The notes below the pieces were generated by a model. The model saw only the letters and a list, made by a program, of their open reading frames with translations. It did no database searches and was not told where the DNA came from. A program made the position numbers and the translations under genes. Shown piece by piece: positions 21,632 through 32,631 of a stretch of DNA of 64,000 nt. The stretch covers positions 151,305 through 215,304 of the forward strand of contig JAIVFJ010000111.1 in NCBI GenBank assembly GCA_025765615.1. Reading direction: 5' to 3'. The first letter of the stretch is position 1. Each line of letters starts with the position of its first letter. The DNA is from Zopfochytrium polystomum. Taxonomy: Eukaryota; Chytridiomycota; Chytridiomycetes; Chytridiales; Chytridiaceae.

Positions 21632-21945
21632 TCAGCCGATCTGCTTGCAGGTGGTCTGCTGCGAGAACCAGCACCACGGCGCGGGCATCGGGTCGCGCTT
21701 GGCGAGGACGGGGGCCGATGCGTCAACCGCGGCGGCGGCTTCGGGTACTGATTGATGCGTGGGAACGACGCTTCGAGGTCAGAAGGTTAGCAGAGAAAGA
21801 GGAGTGTCGGGAAAAGACATAGCCAAACCGAAGAAGGAGGACATGGACTTCGATTAAACAACAGTAGAGCCGGGGACGGTGCGGCGGTGACACCGGACAG
21901 GGCGGCGGCGAAGACAACGAGAGCGGTCGAGGTGGAGAACTTCGT
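21632..21945 (-). CDS. Small secreted-peptide precursor, alpha-factor-pheromone-like, with ACG in place of ATG
   Basis: The minus strand reads a typical fungal secretion leader, KFSTSTALVVFAAALSGVTAAP. It is preceded at 21945-21943 by ACG in the context AAAACGAAG, where ATG would be expected. After an intron whose donor I cannot fix (acceptor near 21770, branch-like CTAAC at about 21784) the frame continues as an acidic pro-region (VVPTHQSVPEAAAAVDASAP), a Kex2 site (AKR) and the peptide DPMPAPWCWFSQQTTCKQIG, then a stop at 21634-21632. A signal peptide, a pro-region, KR, and a short peptide with W-C and a second Cys are the layout of ascomycete alpha-factor-like pheromone precursors, here with a single copy. 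No ATG lies nearby in frame. It could use a non-AUG start, be a pseudogene, or be an unrelated secreted peptide. Confidence 0.45.
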
Positions 21946-22799
21946 TTTCTTGGTATGTTTGGTCTTCTTCTTTCTATTTTGACTTGTACGCTGAAGGGGT
22001 TGGATGAATGCGAGTGTTGCAAATGGGTCTATGTTTATAAGGATGCTGGGGGTGCACTGGTGAAGGAAGCAAAAAAAAATAAGATGGTTAGTGGATTGGG
22101 GAAGAGGCAACGTGGAAAGAAAAATACGCTCCATTCAGCCCCCCCCCCCCCCCCCCCCCAAAGCACCGAACCCAAATGCCTTCCGGTTCCATCGGTTGAC
22201 AATGGCGCAGTGAACGCGCGCATACCCCACATTTAGGACGCAGAAGAGATCATCCGTCTCTTGAATTCCCTCACAAGTATCTCTGACGAAGGTGCATTAA
22301 GTGGCCGAAAGGACGAACGATCTGTCCGTTACTGGGTCTTTGTAGCGAAACAGTTTAGGTTTCTCTTGAGCCTGGCGATTGGGGCGACCGCTGGAAAGTG
22401 CGTAAAAACTCCTCCCCTCAAATCCCGCTCAGGCTACTCATCCTCGGACCGATTTCTTCGGCCACGAGAAGCCGGCACCGCTCCCGAGGAACCATTCACT
22501 ATCCAGCATGTGTGAGTGTAGTACCGTGCGAGAAATTTTTTCGCGCGAAGCCGAGAGCGCTAAAGCAGCTCGCTAAAATGACTGAATTGGCTGATGCAAA
22601 ATTTACTTTGAAACGACAAGTATTGAAATTTTAATACTGTCTACCCCCCGATTGGCGAGACAGCCAAGATATTAATTTTTTTATCTTTGGCTGCAACCCT
22701 GGTGCACGCGCCGACGGTTCGGTTTGGCTCCAATGGATTGGCGGGAGACGAACACACACACACACACCACACGCACGCAGCAGAGAGAAAGTGAGAGAG

Positions 22800-22831
<32 letters not shown>

Positions 22832-22867
22832 GAGAGAGAGAGACGAGAGAGAGAGAGAGAGATAGAG

Positions 22868-22952
<85 letters not shown>

Positions 22953-23395
22953 TGTCTCCTTTTCACCCTCCAATTGATTTTGCTTGCAGCAACATGATTT
23001 CCAGCAGATTGTCTGGCAGCAAGTAGAAGACACAGCATTAGAGCGCGTGGCCGGAGACTGAGAGTCGGCCAATCAGCGTGCGTGGCACGGAGCACGCGCC
23101 TCGAGTGGCTCCCGATCCCGCTGCGATGTCCCGATTTTCGCACTGACGTAGGGCAGTCGGGCGTCAGCAGCATAGTTGTCTCGCTCCTTGTGAACGAAGT
23201 TTCCTTTTTTGGGGTCCTGCAGACAGACAGACAGACAGAAGGAAGTGTTCATTTTTGTTTGGGCTTCGAAAAAAAAATCGGTCGCAGATCTATAAATACT
23301 CTCATCTGGGCGGTCGTACACGCACACATACACCACACACACCCCTAATTACCCTGCTACTCGCGCGCCCCTCGAGCCCGCCTTAACGCACAAAG
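21946..23395. promoter_or_regulatory. Upstream region of PHO89 with a GA microsatellite
   Basis: No coding frame is supported. A C run (22138-22159) and an interrupted CA/GA tract (22750-22950) are the main features. GACA units (23219-23239) and a TATAAATA box at 23291-23298, about 100 bp before the ATG at 23396, suggest the PHO89 core promoter. Confidence 0.55.
22782..22950. repeat. Interrupted GA microsatellite
   Basis: (GA)n with scattered single-base changes, 450 bp upstream of the PHO89 start. Confidence 0.9.
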
Positions 23396-25243
23396 ATGGC
23401 CGTCAGCGTTCTGGAGCCGCACTCCTTCACATGGATCTTCGCAGTCACCCTCATGTTTGCCTTCTTGGACGCCTACGCCATCGGTGAGTTACCGTCCCAC
23501 CTACCTTGCCGCTGTTCGAACCAGCTTCTCACAGCACTTCACCACTTCCCCTCATAAACAGGCGCTAATGATGTTGCAAACTCGTTCGCCACGTCCGTCG
23601 GCTCGCGCTCGCTGAAGCTGTGGCAGGCCGTCATCATTGCCATCTTCACCGAGTTCGGCGGAGCCATCGCGCTCGGCGGCAGCACCACCGGCACCATCAA
23701 GGACGGCATCATCAACCTCGGGCTGTTCGACAAGCGGCAGGACCTCCTCATGGCTGCCTTCATGTCTGCCCTGATCGGGTCCTCGTCCTGGGTTATGTTC
23801 GCCACCCGCTTTGGCTGGCCTGTCTCCACCACCCACTCGATCGTCGGCGCTATCATCGGCGTCGGCATCTCTGGGTTCGGCTCCAATGCTGTCAACTGGC
23901 AGTGGGACGGCAAGGGCGTTTCCCAGATTGTCGCGTCGTGGCTGATTGCTCCCACCGTCGCCGGCATCCTCGCTGTCATCATCTACCTCCTGACCCGCGA
24001 GTTCGTCTTCAAGGCAAGGGACTCGCTCCGCGCGGGCATCTACGCCATCCCGTTCTACTTCACCGTAACCACCTTCATCGTCGTCTTCTTCATCACCTCC
24101 AAGAACGGCCGCGGCACACTCAAGTTCGATGTCAAGAAGCCCGGAGACCCCGTCAAGGTTACGCAGGGTGACCTACCCACCGTCCTCGCCATCACGGGCG
24201 GCGTCTCCGCGGGCGTCCTGCTCTTCTGCCTACTCTTTGCCGTCCCCTACTTTGTCCGTCGCCTCGTCCACGAGGAGAAGCTCCGCTGGTACCACCTCTT
24301 CTACGTCTGGTTCGTCCCCAAGCAGCCCAAGGACGAAAACATCCAGGTCTGGCTCAAGAAGACGTTCACTCCGCAGGTCCTCGACAAGGAGCTCACCGAG
24401 GTCGAGGCCGCCGTCGACGTCAAGGAGATTACCGCCGACGCCAAGACCGAGTCCGTCGCCGTGGCTGCACCGGCTCCCGCGGCCGCCGTCGAGCAGACCG
24501 TCGAGCAGCGCGCTGCCGGCCAAAAGCTCCAGACCGACGTTTCCTTCTCGCAAGTCGTCACGACCATCAAAACCTCGGTCGCCTCGACCTACGACCTCGC
24601 GACAAAGGGCCTCTTCATGGACGTCGCCTCCGTGCAATCCTCCTCCGCAAAGAACTCGCACGAAGCCGCCGTACTCTACGACAACAAGACCGAGTTCCTC
24701 TTCTCCTTCCTCCAGGTCATGACCGCCTCCTTCGCCTCCTTCTCCCACGGCTCCAACGACGTCGCTAACGCCATCGGCCCGCTCGCCGCCGTCTACGCAA
24801 TCTGGTCCGATGGACAAGTAGGCAAGAACGCCCCCGTCCAGACCTGGATGCTCGCCTACGGCGGCGCCGCCATCGACCTTGGCCTCGCTCTCTACGGCTG
24901 GCACGTCATGATCAACCTCGGAAACAACCTGACCTACCACTCGCCCTCCCGCGGCTTCTGCATGGAGCTCGGCGCCGCCCTGTCCGTCCTCACCGCGTCG
25001 TTCCTCGCTCTCCCCGTCTCGACAACCCAGTGCATCGTCGGCGCCACCATCGGCGTCGGCCTCTGCAACGGAACGCTCAAGGCCATCAACTGGCGCATGG
25101 TCGGCTGGTCCATGTTCTCGTGGATCCTCACCCTCCCCGTCGCTGGCATCTTGGCCGGTCTCATCTACGCGCTCCTCACTCGCGGACCGAACTTTGTGTC
25201 GCCGCCGTACACCCCGTACAACGCCACTGCCCCGGCTTTCTAA
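23396..25243 (+). CDS. PHO89: Sodium/phosphate symporter of the PHO-4 family
   Basis: Exon 1 (23396-23483) and exon 2 (23562-25243) join in phase 1 across a 78-bp intron, giving 589 residues, close to yeast Pho89. Both halves carry the PHO-4 signature: GANDVANSFATSVGSRS in the first and FSHGSNDVANAIGPLAAVY in the second. Each is followed by a second conserved re-entrant block (WPVSTTHSIVGAIIG; LPVSTTQCIVGATIG). About six hydrophobic segments lie in the N-terminal half. A long hydrophilic loop (about residues 310-430, rich in Ala/Val/Glu) is followed by four or more in the C-terminal half. The protein imports phosphate with Na+ across the plasma membrane; fungal homologues are induced by phosphate starvation and alkaline pH. 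No binding site for a PHO regulator is evident. Confidence 0.95.
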
Positions 25244-25708
25244 AAACCTGGGAGTGAAAGTTATAAGCAAAATACGTCGTGCAGACTCCATTCATCTATG
25301 CCACGATCCTTTTATTGAACCTTGCGTTTTCTTGTGTTTCATGTTGTGTTTGTTTTTTTTTTCTTTTTTTTTTTGCTCTGTTGAATCGGGGAGTCGTTTC
25401 CCCCGGCACATAGAATGAAAGGACAAGCCAAAACGAAAGGATGACAAATTGATTCGTTGAAGAGAAATTGCTACAGACCTTATCCTTCTCGTTACCCTCT
25501 CGCTCCTCTGGTCTTTGTCTTTCCTCATTCACATTGTGTGCGCCAAAACCGCCCTGGCTCCGTTTCCTCCCCTTACTTGTTTCGTTAGCAAAACTCTCAT
25601 TCATCTCCTGTATTACTTTGTTAGGGGAGGGCCAATGGCTCGGGCTGTGGGCAACTGGCTTAATTGCCGAAAAATACGAGATGTTGGCCTCGTTTCTGAT
25701 TCAAGAAA

Positions 25709-25709
<1 letters not shown>

Positions 25710-25742
<33 letters not shown>
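25710..25742 (+). repeat. 33-base poly(A) run
   Basis: Uninterrupted A homopolymer 467 bp after the PHO89 stop. Confidence 0.85.
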
Positions 25743-25745
<3 letters not shown>

Positions 25746-25981
25746 GCGTGACAATAGAGTCGATTACTCAACGCTATTACCTTAGATGGATAAAATGACC
25801 CACTTTCCGTCCGCAAGGCGCAGACTCCAAGGGCGCACTTCGGGGGCAATTTTTCTCTTTTCGGTGTCCCTGGGTGCCGTTGCAATCCTTTTCGTGTGTT
25901 TAGTGCCTATTGTGGCGCTCCCACGCTTTCCGTCCTCTTCGCGCAGACGGAATTTTCTTCGATCCCAACGACGGAATGTTG

Positions 25982-25983
<2 letters not shown>

Positions 25984-26012
<29 letters not shown>
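25984..26012 (+). repeat. 29-base poly(A) run
   Basis: Second A homopolymer in the same spacer. Confidence 0.85.
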
Positions 26013-26014
<2 letters not shown>

Positions 26015-26411
26015 AAACTTCTGAACGAGGTGAGTAACAGAGACAACACAAACCGCCGCTTCACAAAATTGACTCTAATCCTCCCTATTGTTTTCCGTTA
26101 CAAATAGCTCCTTCATTGCAGCAACACGCTCCATTCTCTTCATCGTTTTTTTTAACGAGCTCCGATCGCATCCGCAAGCTCGTGTCGGTGCTGCAGAGGG
26201 GCGTCGCCCACCCGGTTTACGTCGACGAGAGAAACTCTGGAGGTACAGCGTACGGATTGAGCGCGCCTTTCCTGGGGGAGGGCGGGAGGGAGCACCGTCA
26301 CCATCTCAAGATGTTTCAAGTCCCTCGGGTGACAAGTTCATGTATGGGCGGACAGTCGAGTTTTTCTGGAAATTACGGCTGAGAGACTTTGCAGTAAAGG
26401 GAGTGGTGTTT

Positions 26412-27010
26412 CTAAATACTGTTGACAAAGACTCGATCAGAGGTGTCCGATGTGGCCTCCAGCAGGGCCGAGTCGTTGTCGTGCGCCAGCCACTGACGCA
26501 TTTCCGTGTCTCCTTCCGAGAATGCCGTACTTCTGCATCACATCGGAATCGTCATCGTGCTCGCTGCTTCTGTGAAGGTAGTAGATGCTGTATGAAGCTG
26601 ACGTGCGCCTCTCGTCGGTCGCGGGCAATTCTTCGATGGACCCAATCATTGGAAGGACACATTCAAAGGTCTCAGCGACGGCCTGGAGTCGAGAATATTG
26701 AAGTATGACTCGTTAGTTACGGAACCGTCGTCTCGCTTCAAGTTTTACTTTGCTTTATCGTTTTTCCATTGTTTTTCCTTCTGAGTGACGGCTTGGGAGA
26801 GTATCCGTCCAATGGATCAAACTTGTGCGATCGGACTACATGCCGTTGTGGAAGCATAGGATTCCTCGGATCCCTTGAACGTTTTCTCTTATGTCGAAAC
26901 GGCGGCTGGGTCGGCGCGCGCTCCCTCCGCCGTCGACTTCCTCACCTACTCTTGGCGTCACCGAGGACAGCTGAAAAAACTCAATGTCGAGTAAGCCGCC
27001 ATTGCGCTGC
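26412..27010 (-). pseudogene. Unassigned gene-like stretch, several short coding segments in different frames
   Basis: Successive minus-strand segments have coding character but switch frame. From upstream to downstream they include NGGLLDIEFFQLSSVTPRV (ending at a GTGAGG donor), HKFDPLDGYSPKPSLRRKN, LKRDDGSVTNESYFNILD, then after a CAG acceptor AVAETFECVLPMIGSIEELP and SASYSIYYLHRSSEHDDDSD. The last is EMRQWLAHDNDSALLEATSD, ending VFVNSI and a stop at 26412. At least one frame change, near 26525, cannot be an intron because it is too short. I do not recognise the family. It may be a multi-exon gene with one break or a decayed gene. Confidence 0.25.
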
Positions 27011-27396
27011 ACCTTTCAGCAAACAGTGGAAGCAGGCGGGGGGAGGGGTGGAAGGGGTGAGCACAGCAGCACTTGGCAAATGATGTACATGGGAGTGGAG
27101 AAAGGGTGATAGTTAAATTGGGGAAGTGGGGTGGCTGGTAGCTTGGGGTGCGGTCTGGTTAACAGAGTTTTGGAGAAATATTACACATCGCACATGCGTG
27201 TAAAAACTTGAGGAGAGTCCTTTCGCCGAGGTTTTGCTGGGTTGGTCTTGGGTGGTCGTTTTGGGTGCCCACTTGTCACGTGCTTATTAAGTAAAACAAC
27301 TGCGCAGATTTTTGTGTGCAAATCCAATAAAAAGGTTTTGAACAGTAACCACAATAATTTGCGTTGAATCCGCAGTCGTGCGAACGAGATCGCATC

Positions 27397-28197
27397 ATGA
27401 GCAGCAGCAGCACCAGCACCAGCAACACGAATCACGACGAGGCACTGCGATGCTTGGACGAGTCGAAAAAAAAGTTTGAGGCGGGCGATGTCGATGGGGC
27501 CATCAGGTTTGCAAAGAAGAGCCTGACCCTGGCGCAATCATCGGTGCGTTACCTAGTGTTGAGTGTCGGCCTTTCGGCCGGTTGAAGGCCTCAGATCGCG
27601 GATTTAGGCTGATCGCTCCTTTGCTTGTTTCCCAATTGGCAGCTGGAAACTCTGGAAAAGGCGCGACACTCGGGGGCAGCGTCGGCAGCGCCACGAAATG
27701 GATCATCCCAGCTCCTGCAATTCCTCCCCTTCCTCCTCATTCTCGCCTTCTGCATATTCTTCAGCTTCGTTGGCGACTCAACCAACAACTCGGCGACGTT
27801 TTCTTTCGAACGCACTCGCACGTACAGCCTCCCTCGCAGCACCCCAAACCATAATGTCGCGTACTTTGTCTCTCCCACGGAGTGGAAGTCGAAAAAGTAC
27901 GACACGTCCCCGCGCCGAGTGGAGGCCCTCGACAACAAGGTCGAATCCCACATGATCAACAACCTACTCCACATGTGCTCGCGGGAGAGGGAAAACAGGA
28001 GCCAGCACATTGCGGCGGCGTACACGCTGTTTGGCGTGCACCAAGGGAGGTTGACGAAGGCACAGGCGATGCCGATGCCATCTTGCGACAAGCTGGTGGA
28101 GTGGGAGCGGGTGTCGGACGAAATTCGGAGAGGGTTGAGGGTGCGAAAGGAGAAAGTGGGCGCTACCGACGCGACTGGGACAAGGACAGAACTCTGA
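27397..28197 (+). CDS. DNAJB12/14-like ER membrane protein lacking the J domain
   Basis: Exon 1 (27397-27543) and exon 2 (27643-28197) join in phase 0, giving 233 residues. Exon 1 holds the N-terminal helical hairpin of the DNAJB12/B14 family: HDEALRCLDESKKKFEAGD, GAIRFAKKSL. Exon 2 starts LETLEKARHSG, then one transmembrane helix (LLQFLPFLLILAFCIFFSF). The family's C-terminal DUF1977-type domain follows, with FSFERTRTYSLPRSTPNHNV, VAYFVSPTEW and the PSCDKL motif near the end. The J domain that normally lies between hairpin and membrane helix, with its HPD motif, is missing, and the 99-bp intron is too short to hide one. Normal family members recruit Hsp70 to the ER membrane for quality control; this version could not stimulate Hsp70 in the usual way. 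Confidence 0.75.
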
Positions 28198-28440
28198 CTT
28201 TGAAATGTGTCGAGTCGGTCGTTTGGGCCTTCGCTCGTTACTTTGGGGGAAGTTTTTTACCTCAGTTCTTTTGTAACCTCCTTTATTTCTTTTCTGATGA
28301 TGCACCCACTTCATTTTCAGTTGGTGCACCCCTTTTCGCCTCCTGCTTCAATGTTAGCCCACAGTTTCAAAGGTAGTAAGAAAATTGCCGGTTCTTGCGG
28401 CCCGTCCGTAACCCAACGGAAGGACCGGTTTTATTCATAT

Positions 28441-28868
28441 TCAGATTAGTCTATCCGTGTGGACCACATTTTCTATCACCGTGTGGATTTGATAATGTCC
28501 CACTTTCTCCAACCTCCGCCGGGAGTCTGCCTTCAAAGAAAGCCCCGGAGCCGAAACTGCTACGTTGGCGTTGCGTGAATCCGATTTGCTTGGCGAGCTG
28601 GAATTGACGGACATCACAACTTTTGCAACGGCGGCCGGAGCGGACAGGTTGGCCGTCGTCAGGATCAATATTGTCGATGACGTGGTGGAACCCGTGTTTC
28701 CGGTCGGCAGCGTGCCCAAGTGGGCAGTCGGGTCGGTCGTATTGCCAAGCTTGTAAGCTTTGATGGCCACGACGATCAAGAATCTGAAGCAGTCCGAGCC
28801 TAAAATCGCTTGAAAGATGGGCTTTCCCCTTGAACCGATCGCCGTTTGCGTCTGCACAATCTCGAGCA
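28441..28868 (-). pseudogene. Truncated C-terminal exon of an unidentified membrane protein
   Basis: A minus-strand frame reads KLLEIVQTQTAIGSRGKPIF, then the hydrophobic FQAILGSDCFRFLIVVAIKA. A long Ser/Thr/Asn-rich tail (TGNTGSTTSSTILIL and others) ends in HTDRLI at 28441. The pattern resembles the last membrane helix and cytosolic tail of a fungal seven-helix receptor or similar protein, but I cannot name the family. Upstream on the same strand the frame runs straight into a 39-base A run, the presumed 3' end of the retroelement at 28913-32085. The gene therefore seems to have lost its 5' part by insertion. Confidence 0.35.
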
Positions 28869-28871
28869 GCT

Positions 28872-28873
<2 letters not shown>

Positions 28874-28912
<39 letters not shown>
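28874..28912 (-). repeat. 39-base poly(A) on the minus strand, presumed retroelement tail
   Basis: Read on the plus strand this is a T run. It is positioned and oriented as the poly(A) tail of the minus-strand LINE-like element. Confidence 0.6.
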
Positions 28913-31900
28913 CTTCTCGTTCTGGCCCCAAAGAGGCTGGCAGGAAGAGAAAGAGCCATCATTGGTTAACTGTAATAGGCTACATCCAGGTGTCACCTCA
29001 GCAAACCCACCCCATGCGCTATGGACTTACAGGGATGTCAGGCATCTCCACTTCACATATAACCAACCAATGAGAGGAGAAGGAAACAAATGTAGAAAAG
29101 GAAAATAGAGGAGCAAGTCTGAGGGAGGTCTGAGTAAGAGAAAGGAGCAGCAGTGAGTAAAGTCAGAGTGTAGGGAGGCAAGAGCAGGTTCAATGAACGA
29201 TGGGGGGCTCAGCCTGTGATGGGTGATGAGAGGCTTGTGCTCGTTCATGAAGGAAGTTCTTTTGCACTGTGAAGCCGGATGATGCCTGCAACAAGTTTTA
29301 TACATCTGGAAAAAGGCTTGGTGTGCAGAAGCTAGTTGTCTGGGCAAGTATCGATGGTGTACTGGCGACTACATGTGGTGCAGGTTCTAAAGGGCTGTTG
29401 CAAGTTCCATGAGGACGATGGAGTGGGAGGAAGTGAAGGGATGACAATTGGAGAAGACTGTGGGTGAGAGGCCTGGGAAATGGGTGGAGGTGATCTGCAG
29501 GGCTTGGAGCACTTGTCAGACAGCTTGATGGACTTTGACTTCTCCCAAGAGATAGTGTCATCGCAACAGGGAATCCAATTGAGGCAGTGGGCGTCAAGAA
29601 CGAGTTGATGGAAAGCAGTGACAAGGGTTTTAAGGACGGAGGCAGTGGGGTTTTCACATGATAATTAGGTGTCATAAAAAGATTGGGGGATGAGTCACAA
29701 AGGAAGTAGGAAAAATTGATACAAGATTGGTTGTCAAAAAAAAAAGAAATTCAGGACAGGAGAGCCAGCAAATTGGATGGGTGTGGGGGGAGAGTGACAT
29801 TGAGGCGCGGGAGGAACAGAGGAGGAAAGCGTTTCAGCAAAGGTGTTGCAAATCGGAGCAAAGGCATCAGCAGCTGCAGGGCATTGCCAGACGTGCTCTG
29901 TGGTTTCCAAGGTGTGGTGGCAGAGGCCATTGGGGTAGACTTGAGGGTGTCGTTGGTGTAGAACTTTTTGAGTGGGCAAAGTGTTGCTGAGGATTGAGGA
30001 TTCGGAGTTGGTACTTGCAATGAGCAGAGCCTGGGAGGGTACCAAAGAGGGAAGAGGGTTTAATGCTGTTAGGCGGAACTGACTGGTTAGCAGCAAGGAC
30101 TGTCAGTTATTGTTCTCACAATGCCCATGGGAAAGCAAGCCACTGCCAATGCAGACCTGGGTGCTGGCTTGCGCTGATGACAAATACTCCGAGTATTAAG
30201 TGAAACAGAAACCTGGTGTCAACAGTTTTCCTCCTCCTCTGCTCAAGCAGATAATATAGGAGAGGTTTTTACCCTGTGCCAGTCACACTTGCCTAGCAAC
30301 TATTACAGCGTGTATACCATCATCATGTATCAATAATTCATAACAGAGTTTTTTTCTCTTTCTCTCCAAGTTGGGGAGAAGGACCACCCACAAACACACA
30401 TCTCCACTTCATTCACTCCTTCCACTCACTCACTCAGAGTAGACTGTTTACACCTGTCAGAGTGGAGAGTGCGAAACGTGGCTTCCCAATGAACTAGGTC
30501 GGGGTTGCGGGCAAGGTGGGCGAAAGGCTGAGGTGGTCAGAAGAGCAAAATGATGAGAGAGACCTTTGAGGAGGCGAAGATGTCATCGAAGTTGGCCCAA
30601 GATCTGGGAGGATCGAGTTGTAGCGCTTGTGCGGCTGCTTATTGGGACAGTGCGGGTGGAGTGTGCAAGGGAATTCGGATTGTAGGGAGACATATGCTTG
30701 CTGCAGGGGTAAGGGAATGGGGATGGCAGCCAAGGCGCCAAGGCATTGGACCAAGTGGAAATTGTGAGAGGAAGGGTGAAGGCGGTCAGGGAGACTGGAG
30801 TAGCGATGAGAAAGGAGTTGGGGGTTGGGGAGCGTGTGAGTCCAATCCACAATACAGAAGAATTACACTTGGGGTGGGGTCATCAGACAGAAAACTGTCA
30901 GGGGCGGGGGGGGGGAGAGGAGGAAGGGGGGGTGGTGAAGGGAATTGAGAGCAGATGGGTAGAAGGGATTGCAAAGAGGAGCATCAGGCGGGCTGTGGTG
31001 AAAGTCTGGAGAGCCAAAAGTGAGAATAAAGGTTTTAATGTTGTGGTACACTTTGCGGATTTGTCTGGAAGGGGGCTGTTGTGAACAGATTTTCCTGCCT
31101 CTTGCGTCTCACATGGCAAGAGCACAGAAGACATCGAAATACCTTCAAAGAAAATGAAAACATCAAAGATAAAACCTCTCAAATTAATGAAGGATAAGGG
31201 GGAGAGAGAGAGAGGGTGAGGAAGTGAGGGTGAGAGTGAGTGAGAGAGAGAGAGAGAGAAAAGAGTGGAGCTGTACAAGCAGCCAAAGGCCATGAGTGCA
31301 GCGTCGAGATTGTCTAAGTGGTCGGAGCAGCCAAAGACCGCGAAGGCGGCGGAAAATTGTCTGTAGAGCGGAGATCCAATTTGTGAAGGCGGCGACGAGC
31401 GGCCGAAAATTTAGCAGTGTGGATGAGGAGAAATAGCTAGTCGGGTGAAAATTGGCCCAAAAATGGAGGGAATGTGGTCAGGGCGACGACCCCTGTCGAT
31501 TTTTGCTGACACCGTCTTTGTAGCAGGGAGGTCAAAAATTTGTTCAAAATAGAAGACGAAGTAAGAATGGAGGGTGGGAAACACTTTGAGAAAATTATGC
31601 CAAGAAACGAATGAGTTGATGGAGTGAGTGTGAACAGTGAATAGGTGCTGACCAGAGTATTGGAAGGATGTTTGTTGGTTAAAAAGAAGCGGGACGAGAG
31701 ACTTGGTGAAGTGTTTTTTCAGCTGGGACAAGGGTAAGGGATGTGAAAGAACTGGAGTTCCAGAGGCAAGGTCAAGTTGGAGGTGGTCTATCATAATGCA
31801 GCTCCTGTGGCCAAAAAGGGAAGGGGAGTTCAAGCAAGAGTTGCGGTCGACAATCATGTCAGAGCAGTATTTGCTGTAAAATTCAGGGAGATTATGGGTC

Positions 31901-32085
31901 ATGGGGGATGGAGGAGAGCATTGGGAAAAGAGGTACATTAGCCAACCAGGCATTTGAGTTCGAAAGTTTTGCAACAGAGTGTGGTGAGGTTGTTGAGGAA
32001 AGTACAAGGGAAAATGACAGTTTTCCACAAAAGTGGACCTATGGGAGGAGGACGTTACAAATGAGGTAAGAAGCAATTTTGTCAC
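28913..32085 (-). mobile_element. Decayed LINE-like (non-LTR) retrotransposon
   Basis: The stretch is AT-richer than neighbouring genes and carries broken minus-strand frames. At 30010-29800 a frame reads LPTQKVLHQRHPQVYPNG, then LCHHTLETTEHVWQCPAAAD. This is the Cys/His-containing region found after reverse transcriptase in LINE-type elements. Shortly downstream (about 29620-29510) is LVLDAHCLNWIPCCDDTISW, the helical tail usually seen after it. Near 32085-31430 another frame ends TVSAKIDRGRRPDHIPSIF and may be the endonuclease or linker part. I could not find the YxDD motif, so the catalytic core is lost or in fragments. An A-tail candidate lies at 28874-28912. No target-site duplication was found by eye. 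Confidence 0.5.
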
Positions 32086-32631
32086 CCATTTTTTTTGTGT
32101 TTGACGAGATCAAGAAAACTGATGATGGGTGCAAATTTCTGTCATGCTACTGAGCTCGTACCATCTGCTGTGAAGTAGTTGCCTAGGTATTGAAAGGTGT
32201 TTGGAGGGTGAATTGTAAGGACTGTGGTACCCCAGTTGATGGTGGTTGCTGCTGATTACAGTATGCAAAGGAAGTTTCTATACCGTACTGGTGGTGGAAC
32301 CTTGCAGCATATGATATGTTGTGCGTGGTTTTGATGGATTTAACTCCGCCTGTGCCAATCTCGCCTGCGCATTCCCATAGAATGCTGCCTTTTCGCTTTC
32401 AGAGTTTCTTTCAGACGTTTAACAAACGCTCTCCTTCGCCATCAGTTGTGTCTCCCTACCGCCCGCGTGTCGGAAAAACTGCGGTGGGTTTTACCAATCG
32501 AAGTGCCGGCGGGTGGCGGCCAACAAATTTCCTTTTTCGGCGGAAGACAAACCCTCAACTGGAAAGAAAACGAAGCTGGCCCTTCGCCGCACCGCACCAG
32601 ACCCGCCGGCGCCCGGCCCAGCCCGCCGACC
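32086..32631. promoter_or_regulatory. Upstream region of the fucosidase gene
   Basis: From about 32090 to 32310 the sequence still resembles the AT-rich element; from about 32340 it returns to host-like composition. No separate gene is supported. Confidence 0.4.

Larger units (their letters stand above)
25244..26411. other. Intergenic with two poly(A) runs
   Basis: A runs at 25710-25742 (33) and 25984-26012 (29) stand out. No coding frame is supported between the PHO89 stop and the gene-like stretch on the minus strand. Confidence 0.55.

Noticed and set aside
24230..25291. 353-codon minus-strand frame
   Set aside because: It is the antisense of PHO89, whose motifs are unambiguous on the plus strand.
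28565..28756. Plus-strand frame reading ELELTDITTFATAAG
   Set aside because: The minus-strand frame over the same bases has a better membrane-helix and tail pattern and a longer open stretch.
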